A stretch of 64,000 bases of DNA from SB25 sp029560875 (lineage in GTDB: Bacteria; Bacteroidota; Bacteroidia; Bacteroidales; Tenuifilaceae). Positions 25,166-33,442 of this stretch are shown one piece after another. The stretch's first letter is position 1, and every line of letters starts with the position of its first letter. The notes under the pieces are model-generated. The model was not told the origin of the DNA. It did no database searches and saw nothing but the letters and a program-made list of their open reading frames with translations. A program made the position numbers and the translations under genes. The stretch lies in contig DAOOPM010000005.1 of assembly GCA_035388225.1 (NCBI GenBank), forward strand, positions 62,001-126,000. The letters are read 5' to 3'.

Positions 25166-26446
25166 TCAGTAGTTGTATTTTCCTTTCCACAAGGCCTTCA
25201 GTTTTAGTTCAATTTCCTTTTCTTTGGGATTATCCTGTGGAGAAAAAATTATAGTTCCCGATATTTTCTCGGGGAGAAATTCCTGGATAACAAAGTTTCC
25301 TTTAAAACTATGTGCATACTTATAGTCAGCGCCATATCCAATATCTTTCATCAACTTTGTTGGTGCGTTTCTTATATGTAAAGGTACAGGAAGATTACCT
25401 TTATCTCTAACTAACTCTTGTGCTTTGCCAATAGCCTCGTATGCCGAGTTGCTTTTGGGACTAGTGGCAAGGTAAATTGTAGCTTCGGATAGAATGATTC
25501 TTGATTCGGGCATGCCTATCATTGAAACTGCCTGAAAACAACTAGTAGCCATGAGCAGTGCATTAGGATTTGCTAATCCAATATCTTCCGATGCTAGAAT
25601 AACAAGTCTGCGGGCTATAAATTTTGGATCTTCGCCACCCTCAATCATTCTGGCAAGCCAATAAACAGCAGCATTGGGATCGCTGCCGCGGATTGACTTA
25701 ATAAAGGCAGAAATTATATCGTAGTGTTGCTCTCCGTTCTTATCGTAAATGGCAATATTCTCCTGCAGAACCTCCGTAACACGCTTATTGTTAATTTCGA
25801 TAGGATTACCATTGTTACTTACGTTTACAAGCAACTCTATGATGTTGTAGAGTTTTCTTGCATCTCCTCCCGAGAAACGGAACAAGGCGTCAGTTTCTGC
25901 TATGTTGAATTTCAAATTTTTAAGTTCAACATCCTGGTTGATTGCATTATTCAATAACGAATTTAACTCGCTTTCATTAAGCGATTTGAGTATAAATACT
26001 TGACATCTTGATAAAAGTGGAGTGATGACTTCAAATGAAGGATTTTCAGTTGTAGCTCCAATAAGCACAATAATTCCTTGCTCTACCGCTCCCAAAAGAG
26101 AATCCTGCTGTGATTTGCTAAATCGGTGAATTTCATCAATAAAAAGGATTGGCGATGGTGTGTTAAAGTACTTTTGCGATTTTGCCTTATCAATAACCTC
26201 TCTAACATCTTTTACCCCAGAACTAACAGCGCTTAAGGTGTAGAAAGGTCTGTTGAGTTGGTTTGCAACTATTTTTGCAAGGGTAGTTTTGCCTACTCCA
26301 GGAGGTCCCCAGAGTATGAATGAGCTAACATTTCCCGACTTAATCATATCCCTTAGAATGCTTCCGTTGCCCACAAGATGGGCTTGACCAACGTAATCGT
26401 CCATGGTGCGCGGGCGCATTCTTTCTGCTAATGGGATATTGCTCAT
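25166..26446 (-). CDS. rarA: Replication-associated recombination protein A (RarA/MgsA)
   Basis: A 426-residue AAA+ ATPase that works at stalled replication forks in the cytoplasm. The N-terminal start PLAERMRPRTMDDYVGQ is characteristic. Walker A is GPPGVGKTTLAK, Walker B with sensor is FIDEIHRFSKSQQD, and sensor 1 lies in GATTENPSFE. The C-terminal MgsA region (about 250-420) includes SDPNAAVYWLARM and the conserved NAPTKLMKDIGYG segment. Length is normal. It is the first gene of the rarA-kdsA pair, with a consensus -7 element 13 nt before the start. Confidence 0.96.
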   Translation of the reverse strand: MSNIPLAERMRPRTMDDYVGQAHLVGNGSILRDMIKSGNVSSFILWGPPGVGKTTLAKIVANQLNRPFYTLSAVSSGVKDVREVIDKAKSQKYFNTPSPILFIDEIHRFSKSQQDSLLGAVEQGIIVLIGATTENPSFEVITPLLSRCQVFILKSLNESELNSLLNNAINQDVELKNLKFNIAETDALFRFSGGDARKLYNIIELLVNVSNNGNPIEINNKRVTEVLQENIAIYDKNGEQHYDIISAFIKSIRGSDPNAAVYWLARMIEGGEDPKFIARRLVILASEDIGLANPNALLMATSCFQAVSMIGMPESRIILSEATIYLATSPKSNSAYEAIGKAQELVRDKGNLPVPLHIRNAPTKLMKDIGYGADYKYAHSFKGNFVIQEFLPEKISGTIIFSPQDNPKEKEIELKLKALWKGKYNY

Positions 26447-26458
26447 TGATTTTTTTTA

Positions 26459-26466
26459 CAAAAATA
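26459..26466 (-). promoter_or_regulatory. Predicted -7 element of the rarA-kdsA unit
   Basis: On the minus strand TATTTTTG matches TAnnTTTG exactly, 12-13 nt before the rarA start, giving a very short leader. No clear -33 element is seen. Confidence 0.4.
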
Positions 26467-26579
26467 GACACTTTAATTTTATTTCTTGTAAGATTTTTAG
26501 AGATTGATTAATCAAAACATTTGTACATTTGTTTTATATTAGATTAAATTATGAATGTTAACCCTTAAATCATAAAACT

Positions 26580-27569
26580 ATGAGAAAACTATCTAGAATG
26601 ATATTGCTTTTGATCTTTCCAATTATGTTTTCGGTTAATTTGTATTCCCAAGAGAATGTTGCCGAATTCCTTAAGGGCGATTTAAGCAATACTGATAACC
26701 TAAGTGATTTTACAGCACTTAGTAAAGCGTACCTCGAGCCATTTGGTAAAAGTTTTGGAACTAGCCTTAATAATGGTTGGTATAACTCTGCCAAGCCACA
26801 TAAACTGTTTGGTTTTGATATTACTTTTACTACAGCAATTACTATTCCTCCTTCAAGTTCAAAGGAATTTGATGTTTCGAAGTTAAATTTAAAGTACTGG
26901 GAATTGGATGATCCTAATGATAAGTTGTCACCAACAGTTTCGGGAGCTAAAGATTCAGGGCCGTTATTAAGAGATCAGGCAACTGGTTTAATTCCACTGA
27001 CTTTACCTCAGGGAGCAAATATGCGTTTTGTTACAACTCCAGTTATTCACATCGGTATAGGATTGCCTTTCCATACCGAGGTTATGGGACGTTTTTTTCC
27101 AAAGGTTGATATTAAGGGTATAGGTAGGTTCAGCATGTGGGGAGTTGGCATCAAAAACGAGTTTAAAGAGTTTATTCCAGGATTTAAACTTGTTCCAATA
27201 GATGTGTCAATTTTATTAGGTTATACTAAGTTCAAGTCATCTTTTGATATTAATGAGAATCAAAACCAAACCTTGGACTTTAATGCGTCTGGTTTTACTA
27301 GTAAACTTTTGATATCTAAATCAATTCCTGTTTTAACTGTTTATGCAGGTGTTGGTTATAATAAAGCAACTACAGATGTGGCTCTAAAGGGAACGTATAC
27401 TGAAAATGCTATTTCGGTAACAGATCCTTTGAGTATTGATTTTACAAGTAGCGGTTTTAGCGCAAACTTAGGTTTAAGAATTAAATTGGCACTTATTGCA
27501 TTCCATTTTGATTATGCTCTTGGAAAATACTCAGTATTTAATGCTGGTGTTGGAATAAACTTCAGATAG
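26580..27569 (+). CDS. Conserved outer-membrane protein of unknown function (DUF6588-like)
   Basis: A 329-residue exported protein with a signal peptide (MRKLSRMILLLIFPIMFSVNLYSQ). The N-terminal part has YLEPFGKSFGTSLNNGWYNS and KLFGFDITFTTAI, which I recall from the DUF6588 family of Bacteroidota; this is from memory and not checked. The second half is beta-rich, with alternating patterns and an end of FNAGVGINFR, like an outer-membrane barrel. There is no catalytic motif. It is a single gene facing the Cache-domain sensor gene, with a shared terminator in between. Confidence 0.7.
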   Translation: MRKLSRMILLLIFPIMFSVNLYSQENVAEFLKGDLSNTDNLSDFTALSKAYLEPFGKSFGTSLNNGWYNSAKPHKLFGFDITFTTAITIPPSSSKEFDVSKLNLKYWELDDPNDKLSPTVSGAKDSGPLLRDQATGLIPLTLPQGANMRFVTTPVIHIGIGLPFHTEVMGRFFPKVDIKGIGRFSMWGVGIKNEFKEFIPGFKLVPIDVSILLGYTKFKSSFDINENQNQTLDFNASGFTSKLLISKSIPVLTVYAGVGYNKATTDVALKGTYTENAISVTDPLSIDFTSSGFSANLGLRIKLALIAFHFDYALGKYSVFNAGVGINFR

Positions 27570-27590
27570 ATTAGCAACAAAACGAACAAG

Positions 27591-27619
27591 AAAGGCTGCA
27601 AATTATTTTGCAGCCTTTT
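27591..27619. terminator. Bidirectional terminator hairpin
   Basis: AAAGGCTGCAAA and TTTGCAGCCTTT (loop ttatt, sharing the AT-rich ends) lie between convergent genes, with T tracts usable in both directions. Confidence 0.82.
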
Positions 27620-27641
27620 CTATTTGTATCAAACTTGGAAT

Positions 27642-29981
27642 TTATTCTTTTTTAGACTTCTTTGAACCTTTTGATTCAATAAAATCTGTGATATTATGTG
27701 CAATCTTCAGAATCTTGGTTACTTGTTTGTTTTCGTTAAGAATTGGGGAGTATGTCTCAATAAACGTGTATGTTTTTCCGTTGATAGCAACTTTGTTGGT
27801 TTCCTTTTTAATTATTCCATTGCGTAAATCGTTCCAGAATTTTTGGTAGTTAACCTTTTGTTCCTCGGTAAATTCCAAATTATCGGAGTGGTGTGTTCCT
27901 ATTACATCTCTTTCGGGTTGGCCTGTTAGTCCAAGGTATGCCTGATTAACCGTAATAATTCGTCCATTCAAATCGTACTCAATAACATAGCTAGAGGAGT
28001 TTAGCGCATTGATTAAACTTTCCATTTCGGCAGTTTTACGAGCAGCCTCCTCTTGTGTTGCTTGGAGTTCCTCCATATTTTGCCTCATTTCCTCCTCTTG
28101 TGAAGCCAATTCTTCGGATTTTATTCTAGACTCCTCTAAAAGTTTAGCAGTACGAATATTAATCTTGACATTTGAAATTGTAGCAGCTATGCTTTCTCCA
28201 ATCTTCTCAACAAACTTTATTTTGTAATCCTCAATGAACTCAAAAGATGCCATTTCAATTACTCCATAAACTTCATCATTAAGTTTAAGGGGAACGATAA
28301 GTAAACAACTTGGATTTTCTTCGCCAAGACCCGAGGCAATTTTAACGTAGTCCTTTGGAAGTTCTGTCATAAATATTGTTTCACCTTCCTTGGCACAACG
28401 TCCAACTAAACCCTCACCATAATTAATGCGTTTTTCCTCGTACTTCCTTCTTTCGTAAGCAAAACTCGATGCTAGTTCAAAATACTTCTCATTATTCTCA
28501 ACATTTACTAAGAATAAAGCCCCAATATTGGCATTTACATACTTAACAAGGTTGTGTATTACCTCGTATGTAAACTCATTCATATTGTCGGTATTTTGCC
28601 TCAATATATCGGCAAATAGGGCGACGCCTTCGTTGGCCCAACGTTCTTTTTCCTCTTCAAGTTTCCTTTTATCATCTAGCTCTTTGGCGTATTCAAGACT
28701 TTTCCGCATTTCTAGCAGAGCCTCACCGAGTACATCATTTTCGCTCAACTTGTTGAACGAGGCATTCAAGTTGCCCTTGCCAATTTCCTTGGCAAAGTTT
28801 GTTGTTTTGTAAAGGCTATCAATTAGAATATTAACGGAAGTTCCAATATCTTGGATTTCATCGCCGCTATTAATGGAAATCTTTTTTGATAAATCAATTT
28901 GACCATTGGCAAGTTCGCCTAAAACTTTTGTGGTTTTAACTAAGGGGCGGGTAATGCTGTATGCAATAATCCAAACCACAATAGCAAGAACAAATAAACC
29001 AACAAAAATTACAGTTCTAGATTTACTGGCAACATCCTGAGCCTCTTTAATAATTACATCTTCTGGTGCAATTATGGCCAAAGTCCAAGGGTTAACAGAT
29101 GTTCCTACTGTAAAAGGTACAAAGGTTGCATAGTATTTTTTATCATCTTTTGAGTCGGTATAAGAAATTGAGAACTTTTCGCCTTTGTTAAGTTTATCGA
29201 GTAGATTATGATTTTTATTTTCATTGGCATATATGCTATCAATCTTTGCTCCTGTATTATCCGCTATTGAATGAGCAACAATGGTTCCGTTTTGCGAAAG
29301 AAGCATGGCAGAACTTCCTGCATAGGGTTTAATGTTGTTAATGTACTCTTGATATCTACTCAACTCTATATCGAAGCCGAATAAGCCTATAAACTTATTG
29401 TCTTTAACAAGCGGTACACAAATACTTGTTTCTAGCACTCTTTTATTACTGCCTGTATAGGTAAACCAGTAAGGGTCGACAACTGCTTCAAGTTTGGATG
29501 TTTTAAGTTGATAGTAAAGGCTGCTAGGCTCATCACCGGTCAAGTTCTTTTGGTCAGTAATAAATTTAAGTTGACCATTTTCCCAGTAGAATGTATATCG
29601 CTCTCTACCGTAGGGTTTATCCCAATTTTTATCGAGTATATTTAACTCCCAGCTAATCCAAACAGAAAGAAATTTTGGGTTGTTAAGCGCTATTCCATTT
29701 AGTGTCCTTCTGGAATTTTCCTTTAATTCGGCAGATGAATACTCGTTGTGGAAATAAAACCCTTGTGCTAAGGAGCGAGCCATACCCATTTCGTTGTTGA
29801 AATTACTTTGAATGGAGTTTGCGTACTCGCGGGCAGTTGCATCAACATAGTTGAATGCATTGCGTAATGTGATTTTTTCAAGCCTCGATGTGAGAAATCC
29901 TATTGATGCTAAAAAAACTACAACAGCTACAAAAATAACGGATAGTAGCATCTTTACCCTGAGTTTCATCCTAAGCTTCAT
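27642..29981 (-). CDS. Membrane sensor with Cache, HAMP, GAF and PAS domains and no output domain
   Basis: A 779-residue protein. TM1 (about 11-31) and TM2 (about 325-345) enclose a periplasmic double-Cache-like domain, with WISWELNILDKNW and DPYWFTYTGSNKRVLETSICVP-type segments. A HAMP domain follows (SITRPLVKTTKVLGELANGQ), then a coiled coil, a GAF domain (about 455-610), a second coiled coil rich in Glu and Gln, and a PAS domain (about 655-765, IEYDLNGRIITVNQAY). The chain then stops at a Lys/Ser-rich tail. There is no histidine kinase, GGDEF, phosphatase or methyl-accepting hairpin. The stop is followed by a regular terminator, so a frameshifted kinase just downstream is not likely. It should sense a periplasmic ligand and act through an unknown partner. 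Confidence 0.88.
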   Translation of the reverse strand: MKLRMKLRVKMLLSVIFVAVVVFLASIGFLTSRLEKITLRNAFNYVDATAREYANSIQSNFNNEMGMARSLAQGFYFHNEYSSAELKENSRRTLNGIALNNPKFLSVWISWELNILDKNWDKPYGRERYTFYWENGQLKFITDQKNLTGDEPSSLYYQLKTSKLEAVVDPYWFTYTGSNKRVLETSICVPLVKDNKFIGLFGFDIELSRYQEYINNIKPYAGSSAMLLSQNGTIVAHSIADNTGAKIDSIYANENKNHNLLDKLNKGEKFSISYTDSKDDKKYYATFVPFTVGTSVNPWTLAIIAPEDVIIKEAQDVASKSRTVIFVGLFVLAIVVWIIAYSITRPLVKTTKVLGELANGQIDLSKKISINSGDEIQDIGTSVNILIDSLYKTTNFAKEIGKGNLNASFNKLSENDVLGEALLEMRKSLEYAKELDDKRKLEEEKERWANEGVALFADILRQNTDNMNEFTYEVIHNLVKYVNANIGALFLVNVENNEKYFELASSFAYERRKYEEKRINYGEGLVGRCAKEGETIFMTELPKDYVKIASGLGEENPSCLLIVPLKLNDEVYGVIEMASFEFIEDYKIKFVEKIGESIAATISNVKINIRTAKLLEESRIKSEELASQEEEMRQNMEELQATQEEAARKTAEMESLINALNSSSYVIEYDLNGRIITVNQAYLGLTGQPERDVIGTHHSDNLEFTEEQKVNYQKFWNDLRNGIIKKETNKVAINGKTYTFIETYSPILNENKQVTKILKIAHNITDFIESKGSKKSKKE

Positions 29982-30190
29982 CTTGCGTAAGGTTTAGTTA
30001 CTAAATAAGTTATCTGGTAAACAGAGTATTTTAAATATACGAACATCAAATCAAGTTCATACAATTTTCAACTTGTGAATATACGAGATATTTTGTTTAT
30101 TCAAAAGGTACATTGCTAGATTTTGTTGAACAACTAAAAGAGGGTTTTTGTAAATCTTTTGCTATAGTTAGCTTATTTTCTAATATTTTT

Positions 30191-30198
30191 TACCTTTG
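30191..30198 (+). promoter_or_regulatory. Predicted -7 element of the fabG promoter
   Basis: TACCTTTG matches TAnnTTTG exactly, 25 nt before the fabG start. A degenerate TTAG lies 19 nt upstream. Confidence 0.45.
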
Positions 30199-30223
30199 CA
30201 ACGTTAACGACAAAAATTAAACT

Positions 30224-30970
30224 ATGAAGTTATTAGAAGGAAAAACTGGTATAGTAACAGGAGCGGGTAGAGGTATTGGCCGTTCTATTGCTATTGCTTT
30301 TGCAAAGGCGGGAGCTAATGTGGCTTTCACTGATATTGCATACGATGACAACATGATGAGTCTTGAGAAAGAACTTACTGCACTTGGCGTTAAAGCTAAA
30401 GGATATGCATCGGATGCCAGCAACTTTGAAAACTCGCAGCAAATTGTTGATGAGATTGCTAAGGATTTTGGTACAATCGATATTCTTGTAAATAATGCAG
30501 GTATTACTCGCGATACCTTATTGATGCGTATGACCGAGGAGCAGTGGGATTTAGTTATTAGGGTTAACCTAAAGTCGGTTTTCAACCTAACTAAAGCGGT
30601 GCAGAAGTATATGCTTAAGCAGAGAAGTGGTTCTATTATCAATATGAGTTCCGTGGTTGGTGTTTCAGGCAACGCTGGTCAAGCTAACTATGCTGCTTCT
30701 AAGGCAGGCATTATTGGCTTTACAAAGGCTATTGCAAGAGAACTTGGTTCTAGGAACATCCGTTCAAATGCAATTGCTCCAGGTTTCATTATTACTGAAA
30801 TGACTCATCAACTTCCTGAAGAGGTTCGTGAAGAGTGGGCTAAAAAAATTCCACTTCAACGCGGTGGCACACCTGAGGACGTAGCTAATGTTTGTATATT
30901 CTTAGGTTCAGACCTATCTTCATATGTTAGCGGACAGGTAATTAATGTTTGCGGTGCAATGAATACCTAA
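30224..30970 (+). CDS. fabG: 3-oxoacyl-[acyl-carrier-protein] reductase
   Basis: A 248-residue classical SDR that reduces 3-oxoacyl-ACP with NADPH in fatty acid elongation. It shows the TGAGRGIG cofactor motif (about 13-20), NNAG (about 89-92), the catalytic Ser in INMSSVVGVSG, and YAASK with the catalytic Tyr and Lys. Length and the C-terminal SSYVSGQVINVCGA are typical of FabG. It is monocistronic, with its own -7 element and a terminator. FabG has many SDR paralogues, so a role outside fatty acid synthesis is possible but less likely. Confidence 0.92.
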   Translation: MKLLEGKTGIVTGAGRGIGRSIAIAFAKAGANVAFTDIAYDDNMMSLEKELTALGVKAKGYASDASNFENSQQIVDEIAKDFGTIDILVNNAGITRDTLLMRMTEEQWDLVIRVNLKSVFNLTKAVQKYMLKQRSGSIINMSSVVGVSGNAGQANYAASKAGIIGFTKAIARELGSRNIRSNAIAPGFIITEMTHQLPEEVREEWAKKIPLQRGGTPEDVANVCIFLGSDLSSYVSGQVINVCGAMNT

Positions 30971-30993
30971 AAAAGTATTTATATTTACACTTG

Positions 30994-31025
30994 AAAACCA
31001 TCTAAAATTTAGATGGTTTTCTTTT
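30994..31025 (+). terminator. Rho-independent terminator after fabG
   Basis: AAAACCATCTAAA and TTTAGATGGTTTT, a perfect stem with almost no loop spacer, followed by more T residues. Confidence 0.82.
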
Positions 31026-31049
31026 TTTAACGACGAGATTTCTTAAGGT

Positions 31050-32027
31050 ATGGCATTAAAAAGAATTTTATTGATAACTTTAGGATTACTATTGCTTAGT
31101 TCTTGTATTCCTTATCGCTCTATCGATATTCAGTATTTCGATAAGCCAAAGCAGAGTTTGCCTATTACGTCAGGTAAAGTGTTGATTTTGGCCAATTTGT
31201 ATAATAGGGAGCTCCCAAATAAGAAGGCCATGATGGAATGGGCTTTAGATAGCGTTGCCTCTTCGGAAGCCGTAAACTCATTGGGGGAATTATTGCTTGC
31301 ATCTCCAATTTACGAGGAGCTGATGCCTATTAACTCGTTTTACTATAGGAGCGATACTTCAAAGGTGATTTTGCCTTTGAGTTGGGAGCAAATTGCCGAA
31401 ATATCGGCAAAAAATGAGGATGCAGAGGTTGTTGTCTCGTTAGATTATATGCGAATAAACCCTTATTCCGATAATATTCCAAAATGGGAAAATGGAATTA
31501 AGTCGTACTATGGTTATTTGGATATTGCGGTTTACTGTTACTGGCGTGTATACGATTTGCGGAGTAAAAAGATTTCTAACTCATTTCTGCACCGCGATAC
31601 CTTATCGTGGGAAGCAACCGACTGGCTTGAAGTGCATACTGGAAATCAACTGCCCGGATTTTTTACCGCTTCAGCATACGCGGGTGCCGATGCCGCAGAG
31701 AAGTACGCTAAGTTAATAGCACCTACTTGGAACAACGATACGCGGATTCTTTTTAATGGCAATTCCAGGTATTTTTCGCAGGCTACTACTTTTGCCGAAA
31801 AAGGCAACTGGATTGATGCCGCAGCATTATGGCAAAAGCATACAAGCGATAAAAATCGCTCTATCGCAGCAAGGGCTGCATTTAATATGGCTTTGGCAAA
31901 CGAAATGTTAGGGAATTTTGAGGTTGCGCTAGAGTGGCTAAACGAGGCTCAAAAGTTAAACTCTAAGTTGACGGAAATTGAGGATTACCGAAGTATAATT
32001 GAGGAACGAATTGAAGCAAATAAATAA
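31050..32027 (+). CDS. Lipoprotein with C-terminal TPR-like repeats (DUF6340-like)
   Basis: A 325-residue protein with a lipobox LLLSSC, so Cys19 would be lipidated. The N-terminal two thirds (YRSIDIQYFDKPKQSLP, then a beta-alpha domain) resemble the DUF6340 family as I recall it. The last 80 residues form helical tetratricopeptide-like repeats (AARAAFNMALANEMLG and FEVALEWLNEAQKL), suited to protein binding. It ends 5 nt before the M48 protease gene, so the two are probably co-translated and may act together at the cell envelope. That partnership is inference from spacing only. Confidence 0.78.
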   Translation: MALKRILLITLGLLLLSSCIPYRSIDIQYFDKPKQSLPITSGKVLILANLYNRELPNKKAMMEWALDSVASSEAVNSLGELLLASPIYEELMPINSFYYRSDTSKVILPLSWEQIAEISAKNEDAEVVVSLDYMRINPYSDNIPKWENGIKSYYGYLDIAVYCYWRVYDLRSKKISNSFLHRDTLSWEATDWLEVHTGNQLPGFFTASAYAGADAAEKYAKLIAPTWNNDTRILFNGNSRYFSQATTFAEKGNWIDAAALWQKHTSDKNRSIAARAAFNMALANEMLGNFEVALEWLNEAQKLNSKLTEIEDYRSIIEERIEANK

Positions 32028-32032
32028 GTGTG

Positions 32033-33277
32033 ATGGAAAGTTTAATCTACTTTACAATTATTATAATTCTTGTTGGCGGTCATCTTTTGAATGTGTTGAT
32101 AGAGTTAATCAACACAAGTTACAGCAAGAAAGCACAATTAGATGAAGTTGTGTCCGATGTTTACGATTCAGAGAGCTATGCGAAGCAACAAAGCTATGAA
32201 CAGGAGAAACTTAATGCATCGTTGGTCGAGAGTACATTTATGGTAGTAATTACAACAGCCGCATTTATTTTAGGATACTTTGGTTTGCTAAACGACACCA
32301 TTGCTCAAAATATTGAAAACAGAGTTCTTCAATCCTTAGTATTCTTTGGCGTTTTATGGTTCATTGGCCAGATTTTATCTATCCCATTCGATTACTACGA
32401 TAGTTTTGTTATCGAGGAAAGGTATGGATTCAATAAATCAACCCGAAAGTTGTTCTTTACTGATATATTAAAATCAGCCCTCTTAACAATAATTCTAGGA
32501 GGAATTATACTTTCGTTAATAACTTGGTTGTATGTTAGTTATCCTACCTTATTTTGGTTGCCAGTTTTAGTGTTTATATTGATACTTTCGTTGTTTTCTA
32601 CCATATTATATACATCCATCATTTTGCCTTTATTTAACAAAAAGTCGCCATTGTCCGATGGTGAGTTGAAAGATAAATTAGAGCGCTTGGCCCTAAATGC
32701 GGGGTTTTCTGCTAAAAATATATTTGTACTCGATAGCTCTAAGCGTTCCACAAAGGGAAATGCATTTTTCACTGGCTGGGGTAGGAATAAGCGAATTTAT
32801 CTGTACGATACTTTGGTGGATAAACTTTCAGCCGAGGAAATTGAGGCAGTTTTAGCTCATGAAATAGGCCATTATAAGAAGAGGCATATCTGGATAAACT
32901 TTGCCATTAGTCTTTCGGTTACAGGTATATTTCTATTCTTATTTACCAAAATTAGCAGTAGCGATATATTTACTCCAGTTTTTGGGTCAACGTCCAATGG
33001 AATGCCAAATTTTCAACTTAACATCTTAGGGTTTGCCTTGATTTTTGGCCCTGTACAGTCGATAATTGGTTTATTTACCAATTTTTTAAGTCGGAAAATG
33101 GAGTTTTCTGCGGATAATTTTGCCAATGGATTTGGTTTAAGTAACCCGTTAGTATCTGCTCTCAAAAAGTTGGCTGCGCAGAACTACTCAAACTTAACAC
33201 CCCATCCGCTATATGTTATTATCCATTATTCGCACCCTCCATTAGTTCAGCGAATTAAAGCGCTTTTGTCCTTTTAG
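32033..33277 (+). CDS. M48-family membrane metalloprotease (Ste24/CAAX prenyl protease-like)
   Basis: A 414-residue polytopic inner-membrane protease. I chose the ATG at 32033; the codon before it is GTG. The zinc motif HEIGH in EEIEAVLAHEIGHYKKRH is intact, and the third ligand is expected in the EFSADNFA segment near the C-terminal third. Several hydrophobic segments flank the catalytic site, and YYDSFVIEERYGFNKST is the conserved loop of the Ste24 type. In bacteria such enzymes handle misfolded or processed membrane proteins. It follows the TPR lipoprotein gene by 5 nt and is followed by tRNA-Thr. Confidence 0.92.
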   Translation: MESLIYFTIIIILVGGHLLNVLIELINTSYSKKAQLDEVVSDVYDSESYAKQQSYEQEKLNASLVESTFMVVITTAAFILGYFGLLNDTIAQNIENRVLQSLVFFGVLWFIGQILSIPFDYYDSFVIEERYGFNKSTRKLFFTDILKSALLTIILGGIILSLITWLYVSYPTLFWLPVLVFILILSLFSTILYTSIILPLFNKKSPLSDGELKDKLERLALNAGFSAKNIFVLDSSKRSTKGNAFFTGWGRNKRIYLYDTLVDKLSAEEIEAVLAHEIGHYKKRHIWINFAISLSVTGIFLFLFTKISSSDIFTPVFGSTSNGMPNFQLNILGFALIFGPVQSIIGLFTNFLSRKMEFSADNFANGFGLSNPLVSALKKLAAQNYSNLTPHPLYVIIHYSHPPLVQRIKALLSF

Positions 33278-33312
33278 GTTCATATTTACCTTTAATTTGC
33301 ATAAAAAAGAAT

Positions 33313-33320
33313 TAATTTTG
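33313..33320 (+). promoter_or_regulatory. Predicted -7 element for tRNA-Thr
   Basis: TAATTTTG matches TAnnTTTG exactly and ends 11 nt before the tRNA 5' end. A T-rich -33 region lies about 20 nt upstream. Confidence 0.5.
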
Positions 33321-33331
33321 CATTGTAAAAT

Positions 33332-33404
33332 GCCTCTTTAGCTCAGTCGGTAGAGCAGCGGTTTCGTAAACCGCAGGTCGCGGGTTCAAGTCCCGTGAGA
33401 GGCT
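33332..33404 (+). tRNA. tRNA-Thr(CGU)
   Basis: 73 nt. The acceptor GCCTCTT pairs with GAGAGGC (one T-G), the anticodon loop TTCGTAA gives anticodon CGT, the D and T arms (GGTTCAAGTCC) are regular, and the discriminator is T. CCA is not encoded. Confidence 0.97.
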
Positions 33405-33408
33405 CAAA

Positions 33409-33436
33409 AAGGCAGCGCTTTGCTGCCTTATTTTTC
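33409..33436 (+). terminator. Terminator after tRNA-Thr
   Basis: AAGGCAGC-gctt-tGCTGCCTT stem followed by ATTTTT, directly after the tRNA and before cinA. Confidence 0.7.
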
Positions 33437-33442
33437 AACTCT

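Noticed and set aside
27569..27642. Frameshifted histidine kinase domain after the Cache/GAF/PAS sensor
   Set aside because: The sequence past the stop is a 73-bp gap with a terminator and then the convergent neighbouring gene, leaving no room for a kinase remnant.
30217..30672. 151-codon open frame antisense to fabG
   Set aside because: It is fully covered by fabG on the other strand, with no motif or promoter of its own.
33395..33442. Upstream start for cinA
   Set aside because: The extension would translate the 3' end of tRNA-Thr and its terminator; the ATG at 33443 gives the standard N-terminus.
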